A stretch of 37,731 bases of DNA from Erysipelotrichia bacterium (GTDB taxonomy: Bacteria > Bacillota_I > Bacilli_A > Erysipelotrichales > Erysipelotrichaceae): assembly GCA_012800355.1 (NCBI GenBank), contig JAAZJL010000067.1, positions 1 to 37,731 of the forward strand, given 5' to 3'. Each line of letters begins with the position of its first letter. Position 1 is the stretch's first letter. This document shows positions 1 through 10,919 of this stretch, piece after piece. The notes beneath the pieces were generated by a model. It searched no databases and was not told the origin of the DNA. It was given only the letters and a program-made list of their open reading frames with translations. The position numbers were made by a program, and so were the translations under genes.

Positions 1-1693
1 AAACATATTCTCCTGAAGCAGTAAAAGCCATTAAAGTATCAATTGAATCTGCTTCTGTATAACCAATTAATTCATCCGTTTCCTTTAAACCAGGTAAACT
101 ACTTTCAGTAGAATTATATGATCTTAAAGAAACCTTTTTGACATATCCATCTTTAGTAAATGAAACCATTACTCTTTCATTTGCAATCATATCAATTTTA
201 TCAATTACAATTTCATCTATTTCATCTTCAATAACTGTATATCTTTCATGAGCAAATTTATCTTTTAATTCAGTAAGTTCTGTGCATAAAACTTTGTTTA
301 ATGAAGCTGGATTATTAATTATTTCATTTAGGTGTTTCATCTCATCAACTAACTGTTTATATTCATCCTTTAAAGCAAATATATCTGTATTGGTTAGTCG
401 ATATAATCTCAATTGAACAATCGCTTCTGCTTGAGCATCTGTAAACTGAAATCTATCAATCAAATTCTTCTTTGCATCAGCTTTATCTTTACTTCCACGA
501 ATGATTTTTATTACTTCATCTAAAACACTTACTGCTTTTATCAAACCTTCTAAAACATGACATCTATTTAAACGTTTATCAAATTCATATTTTGTCCTTC
601 TTAAAACAAAATCTTTATAAAATTCGATATAAGCATCTAGCATATCTAACAGGCCTAAATACATTGGTCTATTATTAACAATAGCTACCATATTGTAGTT
701 GTAATAAACTTGTAAATCTGTATTTTTATATAAATAATTTAGTATTAAATTTGCATCACTATCTTTTTTTACATCTATAACAATTCTTAAACCAGTTCTA
801 TCTGACTCGTCTCTGACATCTAAAATCCCTTCAAGTTCTTTGTTATAACGAATATCATCTATTTTTTTAACGATATTAGTTTTGACAACTTCATAAGGAA
901 TTTCACTTACAACTATCTGTTGGATACCACCTTTTCCTTTTTCAATATTAACTTTACTTCTAATAACAATTCTTCCTTTACCAGTAGTAAAAGCTTCCTT
1001 TATTCCATCAATTCCTTGAGCAATTCCTTTAGTTGGAAAATCTGGACCTTTAATAATTTTCATCAAGTCATTTACAGTACTTTTAGGATTGTTGATACGA
1101 TATATGGTTCCTTCAATAACTTCTTTTAAGTTATGTGGAGGAATATTTGTGGCATAACCAGCTGCAATGCCAGTTGATCCATTAACTATTAAGTTAGGAA
1201 ATCTAGCTGGTAATACAGTTGGTTCATTTTCTGTATCATCGAAGTTAGGGGTCCAAACAACTGTATCTTTATCGATATCTTCTAATAAAGTTGAAGAAAT
1301 TTCAGCAAGTCTTGCTTCTGTATAACGCATTGCTGCTGCTGGATCATCATCAATTGAACCGTTATTACCATGCATTTCAATCAACGTATGATTTACTTTC
1401 CAATCCTGTGAAAGTCTTACCATCGCATCATAAATAGAACTATCACCATGTGGATGATAATTACCAATAACTAAACCAACCGTTTTAGCACTTTTTCTAT
1501 AAGCTTTTTCATGAGTATTGCCATCTTTATACATAGCATAAAGAATTCTTCTTTGAACAGGCTTTAAACCATCTCTAGCATCAGGCAATGCTCTTTCCTG
1601 AATAATTGTTTTAGCATATTCACCATATCTATCACTTATTAAATCTTTTAAAGGAAGCTCTAATATTTTTTCTTCATTAACTTTCTTTTTCAT
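1..1693 (-). CDS. parC: DNA topoisomerase IV subunit A, N-terminal part (gene runs off the left edge)
   Basis: Reverse-complement translation from ATG at 1693 gives MKKKVNEEKILELPLKDLISDRYGEYAKTIIQERALPDARDGLKPVQRRILYAMYKDG...NYHPHGDSSIYDAMVRLSQDW..., a GyrA/ParC signature including the active-site AAMRYTEARL; adjacent to parE; absent from the ORF track because it has no stop inside the window. Confidence 0.96.
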   Translation of the reverse strand, partial: MKKKVNEEKILELPLKDLISDRYGEYAKTIIQERALPDARDGLKPVQRRILYAMYKDGNTHEKAYRKSAKTVGLVIGNYHPHGDSSIYDAMVRLSQDWKVNHTLIEMHGNNGSIDDDPAAAMRYTEARLAEISSTLLEDIDKDTVVWTPNFDDTENEPTVLPARFPNLIVNGSTGIAAGYATNIPPHNLKEVIEGTIYRINNPKSTVNDLMKIIKGPDFPTKGIAQGIDGIKEAFTTGKGRIVIRSKVNIEKGKGGIQQIVVSEIPYEVVKTNIVKKIDDIRYNKELEGILDVRDESDRTGLRIVIDVKKDSDANLILNYLYKNTDLQVYYNYNMVAIVNNRPMYLGLLDMLDAYIEFYKDFVLRRTKYEFDKRLNRCHVLEGLIKAVSVLDEVIKIIRGSKDKADAKKNLIDRFQFTDAQAEAIVQLRLYRLTNTDIFALKDEYKQLVDEMKHLNEIINNPASLNKVLCTELTELKDKFAHERYTVIEDEIDEIVIDKIDMIANERVMVSFTKDGYVKKVSLRSYNSTESSLPGLKETDELIGYTEADSIDTLMAFTASGEYV

Positions 1694-1694
1694 A

Positions 1695-3620
1695 TTAGTT
1701 ATCCTCCAATAAGTAACCATCTTCTAAAGTAAATGTAACATATGATTCAATCCACTCTCGTCTAATGGCAGCATTATCGCCCATTAAAGTCGTAAATCTT
1801 TTATCAGTAGAATGATTATCATCAATTCCAACCTGGATTAATGTTCTAGTTTCAGGATTCATTGTCGTTTCCCATAACTGATCTGCATTCATTTCACCTA
1901 AACCTTTATAACGTTGAATCTCCACTTTTCCATATTTTTCTTTTAAAGCAATTAATTCATCCTCATTATAAGCATAAAAGAATTCTTTGCCTTTTGTAAC
2001 TTTATAAAGTGGTGGTAAAGCTATATAAACCATTCCAGCATCAATTAAAGGACGCATATAACGATAAAAGAAAGTAAGAAGTAAAACTTGGATATGAGAA
2101 CCATCAACATCAGCATCAGTCATAATAATAACTTTACTATAGTTAGAATCTTCAACATCAAATGAATCACCGATTCCTGCACCAATAGTCTGAGTTAAAG
2201 TGTACAACTCTTCATTTTTATTAATATCAGAAAGCGTTGCTTTTTCAGTATTTAAAACCTTTCCTCTTAAAGGTAGAATTGCTTGATATTTAGAATCCCT
2301 TCCTTGTTTAGCGCTACCACCAGCTGAATCTCCTTCTACTAAAAATAATTCTTTTATATTAGCATCTTTTGACTGGGCAACAGCTAATTTTCCTGATAGA
2401 GTTCTTTCATCTTTTTTATTCCTTTTGTTTTTTCTGGCTTCTTCTTTTGCTTTACGTGCTGCTTCTCTGGCAGCAGCAGCTTTTATCATCTTTTTAATTA
2501 AATCATTAGAAAGTTCTTTATTTTCATCTAAAAAATATGTTAATTGTTCCGAGATTAAATTATCTACTACAACTCTTGCTTCTGGTGTGCCTAATTTTGA
2601 TTTAGTTTGACCCTCAAACTGTAGTAAATCTTCAGAAATATTTACTGAAATAATACTTGTTAGCCCTTCTCTAATATCACTACCTTCTAAGTTTTTATCT
2701 TTTTCCTTTAATAAACCATTTTTTCTGGCATATTCATTAAAACACTTCGTAAAAGCTGTCTTATAACCAATTTCATGAGAACCACCAAAAGGAGTTCTTA
2801 CATGATTAACAAATGAATATGAGTTTTCTTCAAATGAATCGGTATACTGAAATGCAATATCAACAGTTATTTTTTCAGTTCCACCGTTAAATTTTATTAC
2901 TGGTGAAATTGTTGTTTTATCTTCATGAAGATATTGCATAAAAGCTTCTAAGCCATTTTCGTAATAGAATTCTTCTTGTTGATTACTTCTCTCATCTTTT
3001 AAAACTATTTTTAAACCACCCATTAAAAAGGCGCTTTCTCTTAATCTTTGTTTGATGGTAGCATAATTAAAATCAATACGATTAAAAATCTTTTTGTCAG
3101 GTAAAAATCTTACCTTACTACCTGTCTTATTAGTGTTTCCTAAAACTTCAAGTTTTCCAATTTTTGAACCACCTTTTTCAAACATCATACGATAAGTTTT
3201 TCCTTGATAATTAGTAGTTACTTCCAGCCATTCACTTAAAGCATTAACAACAGAAGCACCTACACCATGCAGTCCTCCAGCAACCTTATAGCCTTGTTGA
3301 CTTGAGAATTTACCACCTGCATGAAGCTCGGTAAATATTACTTGCAAAGTCGATACACCACTGGCATGTTTTCCAGTAGGCATCCCTCTTCCTTCATCCT
3401 CTATACAAATTACATTGTTTTTTTCAATTGTTAATTTAATACAATCACCATATCCGTTTAAAGACTCATCGATAGCATTATCCATGATTTCCCAAACTAA
3501 ATGATGAAGACCATATTGATCGGTAGAACCAATATACATACCTGGTCTTTTTCTAACGGCTTCCAATCCTTTTAAGATTTGAATGCTGCTTTCATCGTAA
3601 GATTTAACATTTTTGGCCAT
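1695..3620 (-). CDS. parE: DNA topoisomerase IV subunit B (start trimmed to MAKNVK; listed ORF extends to 3641)
   Basis: GHKL ATPase and TOPRIM motifs (RKRPGMYIGS, LVEGDSAGGSAKQGRD, ILPLRGKVLNTEKA, MTDADVDGSHI); GAGGTG Shine-Dalgarno just upstream of ATG at 3620; next to parC and plsY. Confidence 0.96.
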   Translation of the reverse strand: MAKNVKSYDESSIQILKGLEAVRKRPGMYIGSTDQYGLHHLVWEIMDNAIDESLNGYGDCIKLTIEKNNVICIEDEGRGMPTGKHASGVSTLQVIFTELHAGGKFSSQQGYKVAGGLHGVGASVVNALSEWLEVTTNYQGKTYRMMFEKGGSKIGKLEVLGNTNKTGSKVRFLPDKKIFNRIDFNYATIKQRLRESAFLMGGLKIVLKDERSNQQEEFYYENGLEAFMQYLHEDKTTISPVIKFNGGTEKITVDIAFQYTDSFEENSYSFVNHVRTPFGGSHEIGYKTAFTKCFNEYARKNGLLKEKDKNLEGSDIREGLTSIISVNISEDLLQFEGQTKSKLGTPEARVVVDNLISEQLTYFLDENKELSNDLIKKMIKAAAAREAARKAKEEARKNKRNKKDERTLSGKLAVAQSKDANIKELFLVEGDSAGGSAKQGRDSKYQAILPLRGKVLNTEKATLSDINKNEELYTLTQTIGAGIGDSFDVEDSNYSKVIIMTDADVDGSHIQVLLLTFFYRYMRPLIDAGMVYIALPPLYKVTKGKEFFYAYNEDELIALKEKYGKVEIQRYKGLGEMNADQLWETTMNPETRTLIQVGIDDNHSTDKRFTTLMGDNAAIRREWIESYVTFTLEDGYLLEDN

Positions 3621-3706
3621 AAATAAAACACCTCTATACATAAATATTATATCATAAAAATTGCATCCTTTATTTAACTAATATATAATTTAAAAAAGGT
3701 GATATT

Positions 3707-4303
3707 ATGAAAGTTATTATTTTTTCAGTATTAAATTATATTGTTGGATCGATTCCATGGGCACTTGTTATTGGTAAAGTATTTTACAATACTGATGTTA
3801 GAGAACATGGTTCAGGAAATTTAGGAGCAACTAATGCTGGAAGGGTTTTAGGAAAAAAAGTAGCTTATATAGTAACAGTTTTAGATGCTCTAAAAGGTTT
3901 TATCATGTTTATGATATTATCAAAATTTGATTATAAAATAGCTTGTTTCACAATTATCTTTGTCACTATTGGACATTGTTATCCTTTATTTGCCAACTTT
4001 AAGGGTGGAAAAGCAGTAGCAACTAGTTTTGGTATTATATTAGCTATTTCACTTTCAAGTTTTAAATCTTTCCTTGTAGTTTTCTTAGTACCAGTATTAA
4101 TATGGTTTCTAATTAGCAATATAACTGAATATATTTCTCTTGCCTCTTTAGTCGCGACTTTTTTATCGGTTATTCTCTCTACTTTTGTCTGTAGAAGATA
4201 TGTTACTGTTTCTTTATTAATGATTTGGTTATTAATAGTTTATAAGCATAAAGAAAACATAAACAGACTATTAAAAGGCACTGAAAACAAAAAGAATTAT
4301 TAA
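3707..4303 (+). CDS. plsY: acyl-phosphate:glycerol-3-phosphate acyltransferase PlsY
   Basis: Multi-TM protein with GSIPWALVIGK, REHGSGNLGATNAGRVLG and FKGGKAVATSFG motifs; plsY-parE neighbourhood; AGGTGAT Shine-Dalgarno. Confidence 0.95.
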   Translation: MKVIIFSVLNYIVGSIPWALVIGKVFYNTDVREHGSGNLGATNAGRVLGKKVAYIVTVLDALKGFIMFMILSKFDYKIACFTIIFVTIGHCYPLFANFKGGKAVATSFGIILAISLSSFKSFLVVFLVPVLIWFLISNITEYISLASLVATFLSVILSTFVCRRYVTVSLLMIWLLIVYKHKENINRLLKGTENKKNY

Positions 4304-4324
4304 AAAAATGGATGTTCCATTTTT
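4304..4324. terminator. bidirectional rho-independent terminator between plsY and the toxin gene
   Basis: AAAAATGGA-TGT-TCCATTTTT perfect hairpin between convergent genes. Confidence 0.8.
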
Positions 4325-4571
4325 ATTTAGTTCGATTAATTTTTAAAACGATTAAAAATTTATCTTCTATTAGAATCAACAATCTAAACTTTCCAACCAC
4401 AAATTTATAATGACCAAATAGAATGTTTTTCAGTGGTTGTCCTAATAATCTAGGAGCATTAGTGCCTTCTAGATTTTTATTAAGCCAACCCAAAAGAATC
4501 ACTTTACTGGAATCATCTAAGTGATTTAATTGTTGATAAGCAAACTCTGAAAAATAAACACGAAAATTCAT
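4323..4571 (-). CDS. RelE/ParE-superfamily type II toxin
   Basis: 82-aa small protein MNFRVYFSEFAYQQLNHLDDSSKVILLGWL...LFGHYKFVVGKFRLLILIEDKFLIVLKINRTK; RelE-like pattern; immediately downstream of a ribbon-helix-helix antitoxin-like ORF. Confidence 0.8.
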   Translation of the reverse strand: MNFRVYFSEFAYQQLNHLDDSSKVILLGWLNKNLEGTNAPRLLGQPLKNILFGHYKFVVGKFRLLILIEDKFLIVLKINRTK

Positions 4572-4787
4572 TTATTTGTTTCCCTTAGTAATTTCACTTA
4601 AACTGTAAATTTTCTTATTTTCTTGATAAATTTTTAAACTCTCATCAAAATCATTAATATCAATTTCATTTTCAATTTTCTCTAGTACAGCTGTTCTAAT
4701 TAACTCAGAAACAGTAATACCGTGAAATTTTGCATAATCTCTAAATAATTTTTCTTCTTCTTTGGTAACTCTTAATGAAATAGCCAT
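4572..4787 (-). CDS. RelB-like/ribbon-helix-helix antitoxin
   Basis: 71 aa, MAISLRVTKEEEKLFRDYAKFHGITVSELIRTAVLEKIENEID...; RHH N-terminus; abuts the toxin ORF; GGAGAG Shine-Dalgarno. Confidence 0.8.
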   Translation of the reverse strand: MAISLRVTKEEEKLFRDYAKFHGITVSELIRTAVLEKIENEIDINDFDESLKIYQENKKIYSLSEITKGNK

Positions 4788-4804
4788 ATTCTCTCCTGTC
4801 TAAC

Positions 4805-4831
4805 ATTGTATTACAAACTGTATCATACAAT
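4805..4831. promoter_or_regulatory. candidate toxin-antitoxin autoregulatory operator
   Basis: Perfect 7-bp inverted repeat ATTGTAT-N13-ATACAAT directly upstream of the antitoxin gene, overlapping a TACAAT -10-like hexamer (minus strand). Confidence 0.45.
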
Positions 4832-4839
4832 ATTTCCGT

Positions 4840-7233
4840 TTAATATCCGTTTAAATGGGCATCTTTTATTATTGAAGGATAATCAACAAAACAAATATCT
4901 ATATCGACATTAGTACTTGTAACTCCATTGACTTTTCCTTTTGATGTAAATTGCCAAATAGTATAGTTGTCATTATAAACATAAGGAGTTAAAGTACCCC
5001 AATGTGCTACCCATACATCATATTTAAAATTATACTTTCTTAACATAGATGAATAACTATAAACAGCTGGATAATAACCTGCTTCGCTTAAAATATCGCA
5101 ATAAGTATTAACTAGAGCGTTGAAAGTATACGTATCTAAATATTTCTGTGAACTTGTTTCAATGTCAATAACAATTGGATATTCAAATTTTTTGCCTTCA
5201 ATACATTTTAGCATCCACTTTGCTTCTACTATTGCATCTTGAACATTGGTAGAAATAACATAATGATAAGCGCCTACATCTATACCTGCTTCTTTTGCAG
5301 CTTTATAATTCCTTTCAAAAATCGGATCTTTGTAATCGTTGCTGTAAGCAGCTCTTAATAAAACAAAGTCAACTCCTTCTTCTTTCATTCTTCTAAAGTT
5401 ATCAACAGTCATATATCTGCCATTCCACTCTGATAAATCTAGTCCGTAACTAAATGCATCATAGACTTTTATTGGAATTGTAATAGATGAAGTATAATTT
5501 TCATTAGAAATGCTAATATAGCATTCACCACTCTTTTTAGGATAAATAACTCCAGAATTGTCAACAGTTGCAATCGTTTCATCTGAAGAAGAATAAATTA
5601 ACAATGAATTATCATCAACACTAGTTCTTAATCTAAAGTGTTTATTAACCATTAAACCTAATCGATAAAATTGACATTTAATATTAGTTCTACTGACATT
5701 TATTGCTACTTTTTTTACTATATCTGAACCATCATTAGTTTTTACAGTAATTATTGCTGTACCATTTTTATTAGCGATTATCCTACCATTTGATGTAACT
5801 TGAGCAATACTTGAATCACTTGAATAATATGTTAATGTTTTATTAGCTGCATCATAAGGATACACTAAAACATTCAAATCATAAGTATTTCCTTTTTTTA
5901 GATTAATAACTGATTTGTTAATTTTAATATCTTTTATTAGTTTTGAAATACTCATATAGTAAATAACATTTGTTCCACTATTAGAAACAGTTATTTTAGC
6001 TGAACCACCTTTTACGATATCTACATTGCCAAATTCATCGACTTTAACAATTTCTTCATCACTACTTTCAAAGGTGAAATTTTTAGTTCCAATAAAGCAG
6101 TCATGATCTTGTGGCGATATTACAACTTTATCTTTTAAATCTACTATTAAATATCTTACTTCTGAAGCATTTTCATCATTTACTGTTATATCAATAATTG
6201 CATTATTTTCTCCACTATTTGTTTTAACGGTAATTTTTACAGCACCTATACTATTGGCTGTAAGTAATCCTTCTTCGGTAATAGTAGCAATTTTGGGATC
6301 TGAACTATAATATTTAATCTCATCAGATAAAACATTACTGTCAACCACATTTAATTGAATTGTCTCTCCAACTTTTAAAATATTAGTTAAATTTTTAAAT
6401 GATAAATCTACTAAACTGTAATATAAATTATAATTTCTAGCATATTTTACTGCTTCACTATTTTCATAAACAATATATTTATGATTTTTATTTAAACAGT
6501 TTTCAGCCAAATAAGTTACTGATTGAGGAATTAAAATTATTAATTCAGTTTCTTGTTTTTTTTCAACATTAAAAGCTTCTTTTTTTATTGACTTTAAAGA
6601 TAATGGAAATAAATAGGATTTTAAATTGTAATCATTATAAAAACAGTATTCACCGATTGATTCAATTGTTTCAGGAAACTCGACAATTTCTAAATTAATT
6701 AAATCTCTAAATGCATTGTTTGATAAATATTTAATATCATCACTAATCACTAGCTTAACGATTGAATCTCTACTATCATTCCAAATTCTTTCCTCATTAG
6801 AATTAAAATCAACCATAAAACCATTTTGCCCATAAGTAATCACCAATACTTTAACATTATTTAAATTAGAAAAGCCTTCTAAATCAACCAAATGACTCGG
6901 AACACTTATGGTATTTACTTGTTGACAGTTTTTAAAAGCATTTTTCTGGATAGAAATTATTGAATCTGCAATTTCAATCTCTTCACTATTAGTACAATCT
7001 ACCGCATTTGAAGCAATAGTAGTAACTGTATGACCATCAATAGAAAAAGGTATACTAATACATTCAGAATCTAAAATTTTATTGTATTTGATTAAAGTGG
7101 CTGTATCATCATCATTAATCTTATACTCATACTGACCTGAAGTAATATACTTAGTTCCTATATGTTTAATACTAAAGAAAGCTATTACAACGCATAGTAT
7201 TAAAATAATTAATAATTTAAATACCTTTTTCAT
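4840..7233 (-). CDS. membrane-anchored/secreted multidomain GH25 lysozyme with BspA-type LRR and BIg2 repeats
   Basis: N-terminal hydrophobic signal/anchor; BspA-like LRR segments (KNAFKNCQQVNTISVPSHL, NNAFRDLINLEIVEFPETIESIGEYCFYNDYNLKSYLFP); about four BIg2-like repeats (SSDPKIATITEEGLLTANSIGAVKITVKT, SSDSSIAQVTSNGRIIANKNGTAIITVKT and others); C-terminal GH25 (GLDLSEWNGRY, GVDFVLLRAAY, GAYHYV, PIVIDIET). Confidence 0.88.
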   Translation of the reverse strand: MKKVFKLLIILILCVVIAFFSIKHIGTKYITSGQYEYKINDDDTATLIKYNKILDSECISIPFSIDGHTVTTIASNAVDCTNSEEIEIADSIISIQKNAFKNCQQVNTISVPSHLVDLEGFSNLNNVKVLVITYGQNGFMVDFNSNEERIWNDSRDSIVKLVISDDIKYLSNNAFRDLINLEIVEFPETIESIGEYCFYNDYNLKSYLFPLSLKSIKKEAFNVEKKQETELIILIPQSVTYLAENCLNKNHKYIVYENSEAVKYARNYNLYYSLVDLSFKNLTNILKVGETIQLNVVDSNVLSDEIKYYSSDPKIATITEEGLLTANSIGAVKITVKTNSGENNAIIDITVNDENASEVRYLIVDLKDKVVISPQDHDCFIGTKNFTFESSDEEIVKVDEFGNVDIVKGGSAKITVSNSGTNVIYYMSISKLIKDIKINKSVINLKKGNTYDLNVLVYPYDAANKTLTYYSSDSSIAQVTSNGRIIANKNGTAIITVKTNDGSDIVKKVAINVSRTNIKCQFYRLGLMVNKHFRLRTSVDDNSLLIYSSSDETIATVDNSGVIYPKKSGECYISISNENYTSSITIPIKVYDAFSYGLDLSEWNGRYMTVDNFRRMKEEGVDFVLLRAAYSNDYKDPIFERNYKAAKEAGIDVGAYHYVISTNVQDAIVEAKWMLKCIEGKKFEYPIVIDIETSSQKYLDTYTFNALVNTYCDILSEAGYYPAVYSYSSMLRKYNFKYDVWVAHWGTLTPYVYNDNYTIWQFTSKGKVNGVTSTNVDIDICFVDYPSIIKDAHLNGY

Positions 7234-7251
7234 ACTATTTTTTTTACAGTC

Positions 7252-9855
<2,604 letters not shown>

Positions 9856-9870
9856 ATAAATCTCCTTTTA

Positions 9871-9898
9871 AAATAAAAAGCGCCACCAAAGGACGCTT
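9871..9898 (-). terminator. T-box intrinsic terminator upstream of valS
   Basis: Minus strand AAGCGTCC-TTTGG-TGGCGCTT followed by TTTATTTT. Confidence 0.75.
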
Positions 9899-10074
9899 AA
9901 CGTGGTACCACCTTATTTACTTCTCAAATACTTTAACGCAGTAATACGGAATTAACTACTTAATTTCATCAATTCAGCTCAAAGTCGACCTTCATTTGTA
10001 AACCTTATACTTTTCCACCAAACAAGTATTCTCTATAAATAGTAATACAAACTACTCCTACTTATCTTCGCTAT
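9871..10074 (-). ncRNA. T-box leader riboswitch of valS (tRNA-Val, probable GUC specifier at 9987..9989)
   Basis: T-box sequence AAGGTGGTACCACG (minus strand, 9901..9914), Stem I distal element GTTTGGTGGAAA, specifier region AAGGTCGACTTTGAGCTG, and the terminator above. Confidence 0.93.
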
Positions 10075-10076
10075 CT

Positions 10077-10105
10077 TTGATTATAAAAGAAAGATAGAAT
10101 AAAAT
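10077..10105 (+). promoter_or_regulatory. sigma-A type promoter of the CPBP protease gene
   Basis: TTGATT (10077..10082) - 17 nt - TAAAAT (10100..10105). Confidence 0.5.
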
Positions 10106-10108
10106 CAA
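10080..10108 (-). promoter_or_regulatory. sigma-A type promoter of the valS T-box transcript
   Basis: Minus strand TTGATT (10108..10103) - 17 nt - TATAAT (10085..10080). Confidence 0.7.
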
Positions 10109-10143
10109 GGTTATGTTAAAATTACTATGGAAAGGCTTTATTC

Positions 10144-10806
10144 ATGAAAAAAGAAAGTTTTATATATTTATCAGTTATTGTAGCTGTTAGTCTAATGAGT
10201 TATATTGATGCAATAATCCAGCTAGAATATTTCTCTAGAAGTATCTTCAAAATCATTCTGTTTGCTGGAACAATAATTCTATATAGTTTTATTTTTAAAG
10301 AAACCATTATTAATGACATTAAATTTAATATTTCAGCATTTAAAAAGATTTTACCTTTTTCAATAGGAGTTTATATCTTAATTATTTCTGCTTATTTTAT
10401 TTTTAGAAACATTTTTGATTTTTCTCATGTTAAAGATTCGCTGTTATCCTCTGTTGGTATTGGAAAGGATAATTTCATTGCTATATCTTTATATGTTTCC
10501 CTATGTAATTCCTTTTTAGAAGAAATTTTTTTTCGTGGATATTGTTTTCTACATTTAAAAACTTTAACTGGCAGAAAAATCGCTTATATATTTTCAAGTT
10601 TATTATTTGCTTTATATCATTGCAGTATGATGATTGGTTGGTTTAACATATTTCTTTATTTACTGTTGATTATTTCTTTGTTTATAGCTGGTTTTATCTT
10701 TAATTATCTTAATGAAAAATTTGATTCACTCTTTGCTAGTTGGTTTTTCCATATGTTTGCTAACTTTGCGATCAATACAGTTGGTATAATTTTGTTATTC
10801 AATTAA
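10144..10806 (+). CDS. CPBP family intramembrane metalloprotease (Abi/CAAX-like)
   Basis: Multi-TM; EEIFFRGY, a following FALYH segment and C-terminal HMFANFAIN match CPBP motifs 1-3. Confidence 0.88.
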   Translation: MKKESFIYLSVIVAVSLMSYIDAIIQLEYFSRSIFKIILFAGTIILYSFIFKETIINDIKFNISAFKKILPFSIGVYILIISAYFIFRNIFDFSHVKDSLLSSVGIGKDNFIAISLYVSLCNSFLEEIFFRGYCFLHLKTLTGRKIAYIFSSLLFALYHCSMMIGWFNIFLYLLLIISLFIAGFIFNYLNEKFDSLFASWFFHMFANFAINTVGIILLFN

Positions 10807-10893
10807 AATTTAAAAGTTCTTTATACAATAAAGAATACTTTTAAAAATACTAATAAAATTAATTGAAAATTTAAATTTTAAATATTTAAAGTT

Positions 10894-10919
10894 AAAAAAA
10901 GTAGCCTAAGCTACTTTTT
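10894..10919. terminator. bidirectional terminator between the CPBP gene and lon
   Basis: AAAAAGTAGC-CTAA-GCTACTTTTT hairpin. Confidence 0.8.

Noticed and set aside
920-1129. Plus-strand ORF (69 aa, Ser/Asn/Phe rich)
   Set aside because: Antisense to parC; composition is the mirror of the coding strand, no Shine-Dalgarno
1-1693. Quinolone-resistance mutation in parC
   Set aside because: The QRDR reads HPHGDSSIYDAMVRLSQDW, the usual susceptible-type Ser; nothing unusual
2425-2610. 61-aa plus-strand ORF inside parE
   Set aside because: Antisense of the Ala/Lys-rich parE segment
4323-4787. Toxin-antitoxin pair as a novel system
   Set aside because: Fits an ordinary RelE plus ribbon-helix-helix type II module
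10144-10806. CPBP protein as a phage-abortive-infection (Abi) gene
   Set aside because: The family name includes Abi, but there are no phage or defence neighbours; housekeeping or bacteriocin-immunity roles are equally possible
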